Source of the DNA: an uncultured Clostridia bacterium
GTDB taxonomy: Bacteria > Bacillota > Clostridia > TANB77 > CAG-508
Direction: 5' to 3'
NCBI GenBank assembly: GCA_948934525.1
Contig: CAQZSK010000015.1
Location: 10,901 to 32,672 of the forward strand
Length of the DNA stretch: 21,772 nucleotides
Positions 8,339 to 17,186 of this stretch are shown here, piece after piece. The notes under the pieces are model-generated. The model saw only the letters and a program-made list of their open reading frames with translations. It made no database searches and was not told the DNA's origin. The position numbers and the translations under genes are program-made. Numbering within the stretch: position 1 is the first letter of the stretch; every line of letters begins with the position of its first letter.

Positions 8339-9382
8339 ATGGTTATATTATTAGACGCAATGGGAGGAGACAATGCACCAGATGCTACTATAAAAGGCGC
8401 AGTTAAAGCAATTAGCCAAATAGAAGCAGAAGTTGTATTAATTGGAAATGAAGAAATGATTAATCAAAAGGTAAAAGAATTGTATGGAAAAAATACGATT
8501 TCAGAAATATCAACAAGGCTAAAAATACATCATACAACTGAAATAATTGAAATGGAAGATGTGCCAACACAAGCAATTAAACATAAAAAGGACTCCTCTA
8601 TGGTTGTTGGATTTAATATGCTAAAAGAAGGAAAAGGAGATGTATTTATTTCTGCTGGAAATTCAGGAGCCCTACTTACAGGAGCAACACTGTTAGTTGG
8701 TAGAATAAAAGGAGTAGATAGACCAGCCTTAGCAGGAATTTTACCAGCATATAAAAGTAGATTGGTGCTTATGGATTGTGGAGCAAATACAAATTGTAAG
8801 CCAATCAATTTACTACAATTTGCACAAATGTCTAGTATTTATCTTCAAACTACTTTAAATGTTAAAAATCCAAGAGTGGGATTATTAAACATTGGAACAG
8901 AAGAAACGAAAGGAAATGAGCTAACAAAAGAAGCATACCAATTATTAAAGAAAAAAAGTAAAGAAGTAGGTGTTAACTTTATTGGTAATGTAGAAGGAAG
9001 GGAAGCCTTTTTAGGAGGAGTAGACATTGTTGTAACAGATGGATTTACAGGGAATATCTTCTTAAAAGCAGTAGAAGGATTAGGTAAGTTTGTAAAAAGG
9101 ACTTTATCAGAAAGTTTAAAGAAAAATTTGCTTTCTAAAATAGCTGCAATACCAAGTTTGCCTGCAATTAATAGATTTGCCAAAACAGTAGACTACAAAG
9201 AATATGGAGGAGCACTATTTTTAGGGGTAAAAAAGCCAGTTGTAAAGGCACATGGAAGTAGTGATGAGAAACTATTTGAATTTACGATTAAACAGGCAGA
9301 ACAATTTGTAAGAAATAGAGCTGTAGAAAAACTGACCGAGGAGTTTAGTAAGCAAAAAGTGCAAAATATAGAAGAAGCATGA
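8339..9382 (+). CDS. plsX: Phosphate acyltransferase PlsX
   Basis: This 347-residue protein opens with LLDAMGGDNAPDATIKGA, the PlsX signature, and has the family's usual length and GNSGALLTGA and DGFTGNIFLKAVEG motifs. PlsX makes acyl-phosphate from acyl-ACP and phosphate, feeding PlsY in the first step of phosphatidic acid synthesis; it is a peripheral membrane enzyme. The start is supported by AGGAG at 8327-8331 and by alignment of the LDAMGGD motif to the N-terminus. The next gene encodes its substrate carrier, acyl carrier protein, an order common in Bacillota. Here fabD and fabG do not lie between them, and no fapR is seen upstream; a surface-protein operon lies there instead. Confidence 0.97.
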   Translation: MVILLDAMGGDNAPDATIKGAVKAISQIEAEVVLIGNEEMINQKVKELYGKNTISEISTRLKIHHTTEIIEMEDVPTQAIKHKKDSSMVVGFNMLKEGKGDVFISAGNSGALLTGATLLVGRIKGVDRPALAGILPAYKSRLVLMDCGANTNCKPINLLQFAQMSSIYLQTTLNVKNPRVGLLNIGTEETKGNELTKEAYQLLKKKSKEVGVNFIGNVEGREAFLGGVDIVVTDGFTGNIFLKAVEGLGKFVKRTLSESLKKNLLSKIAAIPSLPAINRFAKTVDYKEYGGALFLGVKKPVVKAHGSSDEKLFEFTIKQAEQFVRNRAVEKLTEEFSKQKVQNIEEA

Positions 9383-9444
9383 AAAGTGAAACCTTAGAGA
9401 CAGAACAATTTCAGGATTATAAAAAAATATTTCGCAGAAAGTTC

Positions 9445-9473
9445 TTGACAATTCAAAAAAGTTGTATTATTGT
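9445..9473 (+). promoter_or_regulatory. Promoter of acpP
   Basis: A perfect TTGACA (9445-9450) is followed after 17 bases by TATTGT (9468-9473), giving acpP its own strong start between plsX and acpP. Confidence 0.65.
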
Positions 9474-9518
9474 TAGAGAAACGAAGTAAAGAAAATAAAA
9501 GGAGGTGAACTTTAGGTA

Positions 9519-9761
9519 ATGAGTTCAGAAGAGGTTTTTGAAAAAGTAAAAGGAATTATTGTAGAGCAATTAGGTGTTAGTGACACAGCTGTTACAATGG
9601 AAGCATCTTTTATTGATGATTTAGGAGCAGACTCTTTAGACATCGTTGAGCTAATTATGGCATTAGAAGAAGAATTTGATATGGAAATTCCAGATGCTGA
9701 TGCAGAAAAAGTAGTTACAGTTGGCGATGTTGTAGATTATATAAAAGACCATGTTGCTTAA
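9519..9761 (+). CDS. acpP: Acyl carrier protein
   Basis: This 80-residue acidic protein has the phosphopantetheine attachment site ADSLD, with Ser39 as the modified residue, and the conserved LGADSLDIVELIMALEEEF helix. It carries growing acyl chains in type II fatty acid synthesis and donates them to PlsX and other acyltransferases in the cytoplasm. GGAGGTGA at 9501-9508 sits 10 bases before the ATG. It has its own promoter and is followed at once by a long terminator, so it can be expressed at high level separately from plsX and rnc. Confidence 0.97.
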   Translation: MSSEEVFEKVKGIIVEQLGVSDTAVTMEASFIDDLGADSLDIVELIMALEEEFDMEIPDADAEKVVTVGDVVDYIKDHVA

Positions 9762-9770
9762 GAAAATAGA

Positions 9771-9827
9771 AAAATGGGACGATTCTGATTTTTAAATTAT
9801 TTAAAAATTAGAACCGTCTCATTTTTT
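9771..9827 (+). terminator. Long rho-independent terminator after acpP
   Basis: An extended hairpin has outer arms AAATGGGACG and CGTCTCATTT, an inner ATTTTTAAA/TTTAAAAAT helix, and a T-run at 9822-9827. Confidence 0.9.
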
Positions 9828-9835
9828 ACTTTTCA

Positions 9836-9864
9836 TTGATTTTTGTACATAAGTGTAGTAAAAT
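9836..9864 (+). promoter_or_regulatory. Promoter of rnc
   Basis: TTGATT (9836-9841) and TAAAAT (9859-9864) are separated by 17 bases, just after the acpP terminator; the gene starts about 22 bases after the likely transcription start. Confidence 0.5.
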
Positions 9865-9892
9865 AGAAGTGCTTTAAGGGAAGGAGGAAATT

Positions 9893-10577
9893 ATGAATAT
9901 AGAGAATTTAGAACAAAGTATTGGATATATTTTCAAAGACAAAGAAATTTTAAAAAGAGCATTTACACATACATCTTATGCTTATGAACATCAGGTGGAA
10001 AGTAATGAAAAATTAGAATTTTTAGGTGACAGTATTTTAGAATTTTTATCTAGTAAATATATTTATCAAAATTATCCAAAATTAAAAGAAGGAGAAATGA
10101 CTAAAGTGAGAGCAGAAGTAGTTTGCGAAGATAGCCTTTATGAAGTTGCACAAAAACATCATTTTAGTGATTTCTTATATTTAGGAAAAAGTGAAGCCGT
10201 TAGTCATGGAAGGGCAAAGCCAGCAATTTTAGCAGATAGTGTAGAGGCGTTAATTGCAGCAATGTATTTTGATGGAGGCTTAGATGAAGCTGAGAAGTTT
10301 ATTATTACTAACTTAGAAGAATCTATAGAAAAGTCTAGTAAAAATGTAGGAATGAAAGATCACAAGACAGTATTGCAAGAAAAATTACAAGAGAATGGCA
10401 ATGTTCGTATTAGTTATGAAGTACTTCAAACGATTGGTCCAGATCATAATAAGACTTTCATAGTAGAAGTTTCTTGTGATGGAAAAAAATTAGCAGAGGG
10501 AAAGCGGAAAAACAAAAAAACAAGCTGAAATGCAAGCAGCTGAAAAAGCATTAATTCATATTACCAAAAATAGATAA
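9893..10577 (+). CDS. rnc: Ribonuclease III, frameshifted near its 3' end in this sequence
   Basis: RNase III cleaves double-stranded RNA in rRNA and mRNA processing. The signature EKLEFLGDS is at residues 40-48, and the expected metal-binding residues are present (Glu42, Asp46, Asp115, Glu118). A dsRNA-binding domain begins near residue 157. The uninterrupted frame stops at 10528 after 211 residues, ending with a lysine-rich tail unlike the family. Skipping one base near 10501-10520 restores the expected last helix (GSGKTKKQAEMQAAEKAL) and a stop at 10575-10577, giving 227 residues, the usual length. So one extra base is present, most simply an A in the A-rich stretch. It may be a sequencing error or a real mutation that removes the last helix of the RNA-binding domain. 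GGAGG at 9882-9886 supports the start. Confidence 0.9.
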
Positions 10578-10615
10578 AAAATGTACTTTTTAAGAAGAAA
10601 AGAGGGAAGTAAACT

Positions 10616-11671
10616 GTGAAGAAGGAATATATTATACCAATTTTTGTACCACATTTAGGTTGCCCATATAAATGCACTTTTTGTGACCAAACAAAGATTA
10701 GTGGACAACAAAAACAAGTTACAGCAAAAGAAGTAAAAGAAACGATAGAATATTATTTGAAAAACTTTAGAGATGATTCTAAATATGTCGAAGTAGCTTT
10801 TTTTGGAGGAAGTTTTACAGCAATTGATGAAAAAATACAAAATGAACTTTTAGAAGTAGCAAATCAATATATTACAAAAGGAAAAGTAAATAGTATTCGC
10901 ATTTCGACCAGACCAGATTATATTAACAAAGATATCTTAAAGAGATTAAAAAAATATAAAGTAAAAACCATAGAATTAGGTGTACAATCTACCAACGATT
11001 ATATTTTATCAAAATGCCAAAGAGGACATACTTATGCAGATGTGAAGAAAGCTTCTAAACTTATTAGATGGAATAGATTTATTTTAGGACACCAAATGAT
11101 GATAGGACTTCCAGAAAGTACAAAATTAGATGAAATAAATACTGCTAAAGAACTTATCAAGCTAAAGCCTAAAATTGTTCGTGTTTATCCAGTTTTAGTA
11201 ATTAAGGGAACTAAATTGGAGGAAGAATATAATGCAAAAGAATATATACCATTAACTGTAGAACAAGCAGTAGAACGTTCTAAAGAAGTAATGCAATTAT
11301 TTAATCAAAAAAATATTCAAGTTATTAGATTAGGTTTGCAAAATACAGAAGAAATAGCAGATCCACATACAGATTCTAGTCAAGTGGTATCAGGGCCATA
11401 CCATCCAGCTTTTAGACAATTAGTAGAAGACAGTATGTGGTATGAGGAAATAGTAAAGCAGATTAAGAAGTTCAATGTAAAAGTGAAACAAGTTAAAATA
11501 AAGGCAAATCCTGAAAATGTAAATAATATTATAGGGCATAAAAAAGAAAATATTTTAAAACTAAAAGAAATTTATGAAGTAGATGTTACAGTTGAACCTG
11601 ATGAACAAATCAAAAAGGGAAAATTTAAAATTGAAATTGAAAAAACTTTTAATGATTTTTTAGAGGTTTGA
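10616..11671 (+). CDS. Radical SAM protein, Elp3-related, without acetyltransferase domain
   Basis: This 351-residue protein begins with a GTG codon after GAGGG (10602-10606). CPYKCTFC (Cys16, Cys20, Cys23) is the radical SAM 4Fe-4S motif, and FFGGSFTAID (about 63-72) is the typical second motif. It resembles the radical SAM half of Elp3 but lacks the acetyltransferase domain found in true Elp3. Homologues commonly sit between rnc and smc in clostridia; here it follows rnc by 38 bases from the restored stop, but smc does not follow. Substrate unknown; tRNA modification is a guess by family. It ends at a terminator hairpin. Confidence 0.85.
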   Translation: MKKEYIIPIFVPHLGCPYKCTFCDQTKISGQQKQVTAKEVKETIEYYLKNFRDDSKYVEVAFFGGSFTAIDEKIQNELLEVANQYITKGKVNSIRISTRPDYINKDILKRLKKYKVKTIELGVQSTNDYILSKCQRGHTYADVKKASKLIRWNRFILGHQMMIGLPESTKLDEINTAKELIKLKPKIVRVYPVLVIKGTKLEEEYNAKEYIPLTVEQAVERSKEVMQLFNQKNIQVIRLGLQNTEEIADPHTDSSQVVSGPYHPAFRQLVEDSMWYEEIVKQIKKFNVKVKQVKIKANPENVNNIIGHKKENILKLKEIYEVDVTVEPDEQIKKGKFKIEIEKTFNDFLEV

Positions 11672-11673
11672 AT

Positions 11674-11718
11674 AAAACCACTTATTATTACAAATAATTG
11701 TAATGATAGGTGGTTTTT
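11674..11718 (+). terminator. Terminator hairpin that contains the likely ribosome binding site of yitT
   Basis: The arm AACCACTTATTATTACAA pairs with TTGTAATGATAGGTGGTT through two G-U pairs, followed by a T5 run. AGGTGG at 11708-11713 is the only ribosome-binding-like sequence before the ATG at 11724 and lies in the 3' arm. Confidence 0.8.
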
Positions 11719-11723
11719 AATAA

Positions 11724-12593
11724 ATGGATTATATAAAAGGTAAAAAAGTATTTAATTTCAAAAAACATTTAACTGATTTATTTTATTTAGTATTAGGATG
11801 TTTTATTATGGCAATGGGAACATCTCTATTTTTGCTTCCTAATCAATTATCTTCAGGAGGATTTTCAGGTGTTGCCACCATTATTTATTACTTGTTTCAA
11901 TTTCCTTTAGGGACAGTAATGCTTGTTTTAAACATTCCCTTTTTTATATGGGCATTATTTAAAGTGGGAAAAGAACTACTTATCAAGTCAGTAATAGGAA
12001 CTGTGCTACTTGCAACATTTATTGACCTTTTAGACTATGTGCCACAATTAACTAGTGATCGATTTTTATCTTGTATTTATGGTGGGGTATGTATTGGTAT
12101 TGGCATGGCATTAGTACTAAAATCTGGATCTTCAACAGGAGGAACAGATTTAATTACCTATATTGCAAGAGCTTATAAACCATATATTGGAACAAGTAGA
12201 GTAATTGTTATTATTGATATCATTATTGTAACCCTAAACGTCTTTTTCTTTAAAAAGATTGAAATTGGGCTTTATTCTGCTATTAGTATTTACATTATGG
12301 GGAAAATGATAGATATTGTTTTTGAAGGTGTTAACTTTACAAAAATGATGTTTATTATTTCTAATCAATACAAAGAAATTGCAGAAGAAGTGGGAAATAC
12401 TTTAGGCAGAGGAAGTACAGGAATTTATGCCAAAGGAATGTACACCAGAGAAAAACGTATGATGTTAATGTGTGTAGGGACTAGAAATGAGATAGCTAAA
12501 ATTAAACAAATAGCAACTAGAATGGATCCAAAAGCTTTTATTATTATCATGAATGCAAGAGAAGCTTGGGGAAAGGGATTTAAGAAGGTATAG
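11724..12593 (+). CDS. YitT family membrane protein (YitT membrane region plus DUF2179)
   Basis: This 289-residue protein has several hydrophobic helices in residues 18-200 with the family's LPNQLSSGGFSGVA and SGSSTGGTDLI motifs. A soluble C-terminal DUF2179 domain (about 205-289) contains GRGSTGIYAKGMYT and ends DPKAFIIIMNAREAWGKGF. YitT proteins are widespread in Bacillota; their transport substrate is not established. The ATG follows directly after a terminator hairpin, so transcription must come from read-through or from a promoter I did not recognise. The only candidate ribosome binding site is inside that hairpin. In related genomes smc often follows the radical SAM gene, so this gene marks a change in order. 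Confidence 0.92.
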   Translation: MDYIKGKKVFNFKKHLTDLFYLVLGCFIMAMGTSLFLLPNQLSSGGFSGVATIIYYLFQFPLGTVMLVLNIPFFIWALFKVGKELLIKSVIGTVLLATFIDLLDYVPQLTSDRFLSCIYGGVCIGIGMALVLKSGSSTGGTDLITYIARAYKPYIGTSRVIVIIDIIIVTLNVFFFKKIEIGLYSAISIYIMGKMIDIVFEGVNFTKMMFIISNQYKEIAEEVGNTLGRGSTGIYAKGMYTREKRMMLMCVGTRNEIAKIKQIATRMDPKAFIIIMNAREAWGKGFKKV

Positions 12594-12667
12594 TAATATT
12601 CAAAAATATTTTAATCTAATTCAATTTCCAAAACTTTGAAAAAGGTAAATAAATCTTTATCAATTCA

Positions 12668-12696
12668 TTGCAACTCTAAGCTCAATTTGATACAAT
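12668..12696 (+). promoter_or_regulatory. Promoter of ogg, predicting a leaderless mRNA
   Basis: TTGCAA (12668-12673) and TACAAT (12691-12696) are exactly 17 bases apart. The -10 box ends 7 bases before the ATG at 12704, so the predicted transcription start falls at or next to the A of the start codon. No Shine-Dalgarno sequence is present. Confidence 0.65.
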
Positions 12697-12703
12697 AAAT
12701 AAT

Positions 12704-13570
12704 ATGAAAGAGCAAATTTATCAAATACCAAAAATGAATACATTTTGCTTGCAACACATTTTTGAATGTGGGCAATGTTTTAGATGGAATAAAGAAGAAG
12801 ACGGCAGTTATACTGGGGTCTTTCAAAATAATGTTTTAAATGTAAAAGAAGAGAAAAATGCGATTACCTTTCAAGGAATTTGCAAGCAAGATATTGAAAA
12901 GGTAGTAACAGAATATTTTGATTTGCAAAGAGATTATGAAGAAATACAAAAAATATTAAAGCAGGTGGACAAACCTTTAAAAGAAAGTATTTCCTATGGA
13001 AGAGGAATTAGGTTATTAAATCAGGATTTGTGGGAAACCATAATTTCCTTCATCATTTCAGCCAATAACAATATTCCAAGAATTAAAGGAATTATTGAAA
13101 GAATTTCAAAACAATATGGCAATAAAATACAATGGAAAGAACACACATATTATACTTTTCCTAGTACAGAGCAATTAGCTAAAGCAACTGTAGAAGACTT
13201 AAGAAAATTAGGTTTAGGTTTTAGAGATAAGTATGTATATGAAACAACACAAATGATTTTGAAAAAGCAAATAGATTTAGAAAAGTTATTATTAGAAAAA
13301 GATACCAAAAAGGTAAGAGATATTTTACTAATTTTACCAGGGATAGGACCAAAAGTAGCAGATTGTATTATGTTATTTTCTATCCTAAAGAGGTTAGAAG
13401 TTTTTCCTATAGATGTTTGGGTAAGAAGGGTAATGAATGACTTATACCTTCACAATCCACAAGAGGAAAAAGTAAACAAAAAGGAAATCGAAATATTAGC
13501 AAAGCAAAAATATGGAGAACTAGCAGGAATAGCACAGCAATATCTATTTTATTGGAAAAGAGAGGCATAG
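12704..13570 (+). CDS. ogg: 8-oxoguanine DNA glycosylase, OGG1 type
   Basis: This bifunctional glycosylase/AP lyase removes 8-oxoguanine in base excision repair. The 288-residue protein has the N-terminal HIFECGQCFRW motif (18-28) of the OGG1 family. Its helix-hairpin-helix LPGIGPKVADC (211-221) contains the Schiff-base lysine, Lys217, and the catalytic Asp237 is in FPIDVWVRR. The ATG has no ribosome binding site but lies 7 bases after a good -10 box. addB follows with its ribosome binding site right after the stop, so ogg and addB form a small DNA repair operon. Confidence 0.93.
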   Translation: MKEQIYQIPKMNTFCLQHIFECGQCFRWNKEEDGSYTGVFQNNVLNVKEEKNAITFQGICKQDIEKVVTEYFDLQRDYEEIQKILKQVDKPLKESISYGRGIRLLNQDLWETIISFIISANNNIPRIKGIIERISKQYGNKIQWKEHTYYTFPSTEQLAKATVEDLRKLGLGFRDKYVYETTQMILKKQIDLEKLLLEKDTKKVRDILLILPGIGPKVADCIMLFSILKRLEVFPIDVWVRRVMNDLYLHNPQEEKVNKKEIEILAKQKYGELAGIAQQYLFYWKREA

Positions 13571-13584
13571 AAAGGAGAAGAAAG

Positions 13585-16500
13585 ATGAGCTTACGAATTG
13601 TTTATGGTACAGCAGGTACAGGAAAAAGTACCTATTTGTTTCAAGAAATACAAGAAAAACTAAAACAAAAACAACCAGAAAATATCAAACTTATTACACC
13701 AGAACAATTTTCGTTTACATTAGAGAAAAAGTTATTAGATTTTGCACCAACCAATAGTGTATTATCAGCAGAAGTAATTACTTTTAATCGTATGGCTTAT
13801 CGTATTTTAGAAGAAGTAGGAGGAAAAACCAAAAAGCATTTATCCAAAAGTGGACGAGTAATGCTATTAGATGAAATTCTACTTTCTCAAAAGAATGATT
13901 TTACTTTCTTAGGGAAAACAGATGAAAATATAGATATGATAGGGACACAAATTACAGAATTAAAAAAACATCATGTCTCTATAGGTATGCTAAAAGAGAT
14001 AACTCAAAGTATGCAAAATGTCTATTTGCAAAAGAAATTACAAGATATTTGCAAAATTTATGAGGCATATACAACAAGGATACAAAACCAATACATAGAT
14101 GAAAATGATAATTTAACGATATTAGCAGAGCAGTTAGAAAAGTCTAAGCAATTTCAAAACTGTGATATATATTTAGATGAGTTTGTAGGATTTACTCTGC
14201 AGGAATATCAAATTTTGCGTCAATTAATGAAACTTTCTAAAACAATAACAATTACTATTTGTGCAGATAACTTGAAAGATAATACAAATCCAGATCATGA
14301 CATTTTTTATGCGAATAAGCAAACAGCAGCAAGGCTAATGAAAATAGCAAAAGAAGAAAATATTATAATAGAGGAGGCTATTCATTTAGAAGAAAAACCT
14401 AGATTTCATACTCCCGAATTAAAGCATCTAGCAGAAAATATGGGAGAGGCTTTTTATCAAAAGTATGAATCTGAGGTACAAAACCTATCTGTATTTTTAG
14501 CCAATAATCCATATTCTGAAATAGAGCATATTGCAATAGAAATTACAAAGTTAGTAAAAGAAAAGAAATATCGTTATGAGGATATTGCAGTTATTACAAA
14601 GGATATAGGGACTTATGGAAGTCTATGCAAAGCAATTTTTAGAAGTTATCATATCCCTGTATTTATGGATGAAGAAAAAGATTTAAGCGAGAATGTTCTT
14701 ATTAAATGGATATTGTCTGTATTAGATATTTTTGTGAAAAATTGGTCATATGAAGCGGTACTTGGATATGTAAAAACAGGTTTTACTGGTTTAGAAGAAC
14801 AGGAAATATCTCTTCTTGAAAATTATAGCTTAAAATGGGGATTAAAGGGAAATAAATGGTATGCAAAAGAGTGGAAGTTTTATGATGAACTAGATGATGA
14901 AAAGCAGATCATTTTATATGCCAAAGAGCAAGTGATAGCCCCACTATTAAAACTCAAAGAACAATTAAAGGGATTAAAAACAGTAAAGCAAGTTACACAG
15001 AGTTTGTATCAATTTATGATAGAAAACCATATTCCAGAAATGTTAGAAAAGAAGATTGCTCATTTGCAAGAAATCAATGAATTAGAAAAAATGAATGAGT
15101 ATATTACTAGTTGGAAGATTGTAACAGCAGTATTAGAAGAGATTATCCACATTTTAGGAGAAGAAGAAATCACTTTTGAAAGATATAGCAAAATTCTAAA
15201 AATGGGATTTGAAGCAAGCCACTTAGGAGCTATTCCAGGAACATCAGATCAAGTAATCATTGGAGATACAGACCGTTCTAGATCACACAAAGTAAAAGCA
15301 GTATTCATTATTGGATTAAATGATGGCAGTTTTCCAGCAAGTCATAAAGAAGAGGGATTTTTGGATGATCAAGATAGAAATACTTTAAAAGAGCAAGGAA
15401 TAGAACTTGCTAAAGGTACAATAGAGCAATTATATGATGACCATTTTAACATTTATAAAGCTTTCACAACAGCAGAAGAAAAGTTATATCTATCTTATGT
15501 ATCATCAGATAGTGAAGGAAAATCCTTAAGACCATCCATTATGCTAAATAAGGTAAAGAGAATGTTTCCAAACTTAAAAGAAGAAAGCGATGTAGTAGAA
15601 AGAAAAAGCGAAATATTATTGGCAAATACTGCTTTTGATGAATTATTAATCAATTTGCGAAAATTTCAAGAGGGAGAAGAAATAGATAAAGTTTGGTTTC
15701 AACTCTATCAATATTATCAAACCTATGAACCAGAAAAATTAGCAAATAGTTTAAAAGCTTTGCAATATAAAAATATACCAGAAAGATTGCAACAAAAAAA
15801 TTTAGAAAAACTATATGGAAATACTTTGAAGACTAGTATTTCTAGATTGGAGCAATATGAGGCATGCAGCTTTTCGTATTACTTAAAATATGGACTAAAT
15901 TTGAAAGAACAAAATACTTTTCAAGTAGGAACTATAGATACAGGGAATTTTATGCATGAAGTAATTGATAGTTTTTTTGAATATTTAGAAGAAAGAGAAT
16001 TATCAGTTAAGCAAATAACAGAGGAGCAGGTTGTTCAAATAACAGAGGAAATTGTACAAGAGAAATTAACTTTAAAAAAGTATGATATTTTTCAAAGTGT
16101 ACCCAAATACAGAGTATTAGCCCAAAGGTTGAAAAAGGTAATTGTTCGATCTATGCAGTATATTGTAAATAGCCTAAAATATAGTGAATTTGAAGTGTTT
16201 GGCCATGAAATGGAATTTAAGCAAGGAAAGGATTATCCTCCCATTATTTTAGATTTACCAGATGGAAAAAAGGTAGAAATTACAGGAAAGATTGATAGAG
16301 TAGATATTGCAAAAACTCCAGAAGGCAATTATATTCGCATTATAGATTACAAATCTTCTATTAAAAATATTGACTTAAATGAAGTATTAGCAGGTCTACA
16401 ATTACAATTACTAACTTACTTAGATGCAACTTGTAAAAAAGAAGAGGTATTGCCAGCAGGAGTGTTTTATTTTCCGCTTATAGATCCAATTTTAAATAGT

Positions 16501-16926
16501 GATAGGAATTTAGCAGAAGAACAGATAAAAGAAGAACTACAGAAACAATTTAAAATGAAAGGGCTTATCCTAGCAGATGTGAATGTAGTCAAAAAGATGG
16601 ATACTAACTTGGTAACTGGTAATTCAAACATAATTCCTGCCTATATTAATAAAGAAGGAGAAGTAAGTGACAAGTCTAGTACTTTAAATAGAAAGCAATT
16701 TGAAAATTTACAAAACTATATGGAAAAGATTTTAAAAAAAATATCAATAGAGATATTAGAAGGAAATATCAAAATAGAGCCATATTATCAAGTTCAAAAA
16801 AAGAAAACACCTTGTGAATATTGTGTATATAAATCGATTTGTCAGTTTAATCAAGTAACGAAAAATGACTATCGATATATTTCTAGCAATAGCAAAGAAT
16901 ATGTTCTTGAACAGATGAAAAAGTAA
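13585..16926 (+). CDS. addB: ATP-dependent helicase/nuclease subunit B
   Basis: AddB pairs with AddA to process double-strand breaks for recombination. I start it at 13585, because AGGAG (13573-13577) lies 7 bases upstream and the protein then begins MSLRIVYGTAGTGKST; an in-frame ATG at 13552 would overlap ogg and add 11 unlikely residues. The protein has 1113 residues, typical of the family. The Walker A motif is at 8-16. The C-terminal nuclease has GKIDRVD and IIDYKSS (Asp921, Lys923) and four cysteines of the iron-sulfur nuclease domain (Cys761, Cys1077, Cys1080, Cys1086). addA, normally next in line, is absent: a small transcription unit and pgeF follow instead. All key residues look intact. 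Confidence 0.96.
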   Translation: MSLRIVYGTAGTGKSTYLFQEIQEKLKQKQPENIKLITPEQFSFTLEKKLLDFAPTNSVLSAEVITFNRMAYRILEEVGGKTKKHLSKSGRVMLLDEILLSQKNDFTFLGKTDENIDMIGTQITELKKHHVSIGMLKEITQSMQNVYLQKKLQDICKIYEAYTTRIQNQYIDENDNLTILAEQLEKSKQFQNCDIYLDEFVGFTLQEYQILRQLMKLSKTITITICADNLKDNTNPDHDIFYANKQTAARLMKIAKEENIIIEEAIHLEEKPRFHTPELKHLAENMGEAFYQKYESEVQNLSVFLANNPYSEIEHIAIEITKLVKEKKYRYEDIAVITKDIGTYGSLCKAIFRSYHIPVFMDEEKDLSENVLIKWILSVLDIFVKNWSYEAVLGYVKTGFTGLEEQEISLLENYSLKWGLKGNKWYAKEWKFYDELDDEKQIILYAKEQVIAPLLKLKEQLKGLKTVKQVTQSLYQFMIENHIPEMLEKKIAHLQEINELEKMNEYITSWKIVTAVLEEIIHILGEEEITFERYSKILKMGFEASHLGAIPGTSDQVIIGDTDRSRSHKVKAVFIIGLNDGSFPASHKEEGFLDDQDRNTLKEQGIELAKGTIEQLYDDHFNIYKAFTTAEEKLYLSYVSSDSEGKSLRPSIMLNKVKRMFPNLKEESDVVERKSEILLANTAFDELLINLRKFQEGEEIDKVWFQLYQYYQTYEPEKLANSLKALQYKNIPERLQQKNLEKLYGNTLKTSISRLEQYEACSFSYYLKYGLNLKEQNTFQVGTIDTGNFMHEVIDSFFEYLEERELSVKQITEEQVVQITEEIVQEKLTLKKYDIFQSVPKYRVLAQRLKKVIVRSMQYIVNSLKYSEFEVFGHEMEFKQGKDYPPIILDLPDGKKVEITGKIDRVDIAKTPEGNYIRIIDYKSSIKNIDLNEVLAGLQLQLLTYLDATCKKEEVLPAGVFYFPLIDPILNSDRNLAEEQIKEELQKQFKMKGLILADVNVVKKMDTNLVTGNSNIIPAYINKEGEVSDKSSTLNRKQFENLQNYMEKILKKISIEILEGNIKIEPYYQVQKKKTPCEYCVYKSICQFNQVTKNDYRYISSNSKEYVLEQMKK

Positions 16927-16953
16927 GAAAAATGATAACTGTATAGGAAAAAG

Positions 16954-16982
16954 TTGCAGCTTTACATAAAAAATGATATAAT
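16954..16982 (+). promoter_or_regulatory. Promoter of the 53-codon gene
   Basis: TTGCAG (16954-16959) and a perfect TATAAT (16977-16982) with 17-base spacing. Transcription should start near 16989, 25 bases before the ATG. Confidence 0.8.
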
Positions 16983-17013
16983 AGAAACATATTTATTATA
17001 GGAGGGAAATCTA

Positions 17014-17175
17014 ATGTTGTCAACTTTTGTGCAATTCTGTACGCGGTGGCTTGGAGTAAGCCCTCAATGGCCCATTCTCATTTCTGTTTTACTTGTAGTA
17101 TTGGTTCTAGTAGGACCAAGGAAGTGTATCACGATAAAAAAGGTAGGAGAAGGTAAGTGGACCATATTTAAATAA
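17014..17175 (+). CDS. Small membrane protein of 53 residues, unknown function
   Basis: The ATG at 17014 is preceded by TAGGAGGG (16999-17006) at ideal spacing and by a consensus promoter, and a strong terminator follows. The protein starts MLSTFVQFCTRWLGVSPQW, has one hydrophobic helix (about residues 20-34, PILISVLLVVLVLVG) and ends with a basic, possibly beta-strand tail (KKVGEGKWTIFK). The first half is richer in G+C than neighbouring genes and uses codons rare here (ACG CGG, CCC, CTC), which may mean recent acquisition or a constraint on RNA structure. I do not recognise a family. Possibilities include a small regulatory membrane protein, a type I toxin-like peptide, or a dual-function RNA. 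The transcript would be about 230 bases. Confidence 0.7.
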   Translation: MLSTFVQFCTRWLGVSPQWPILISVLLVVLVLVGPRKCITIKKVGEGKWTIFK

Positions 17176-17186
17176 AAACAAAGGAA

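Noticed and set aside
13552..13584. Upstream start for addB overlapping ogg
   Set aside because: The added residues do not belong to the family; AGGAG sits correctly before 13585.
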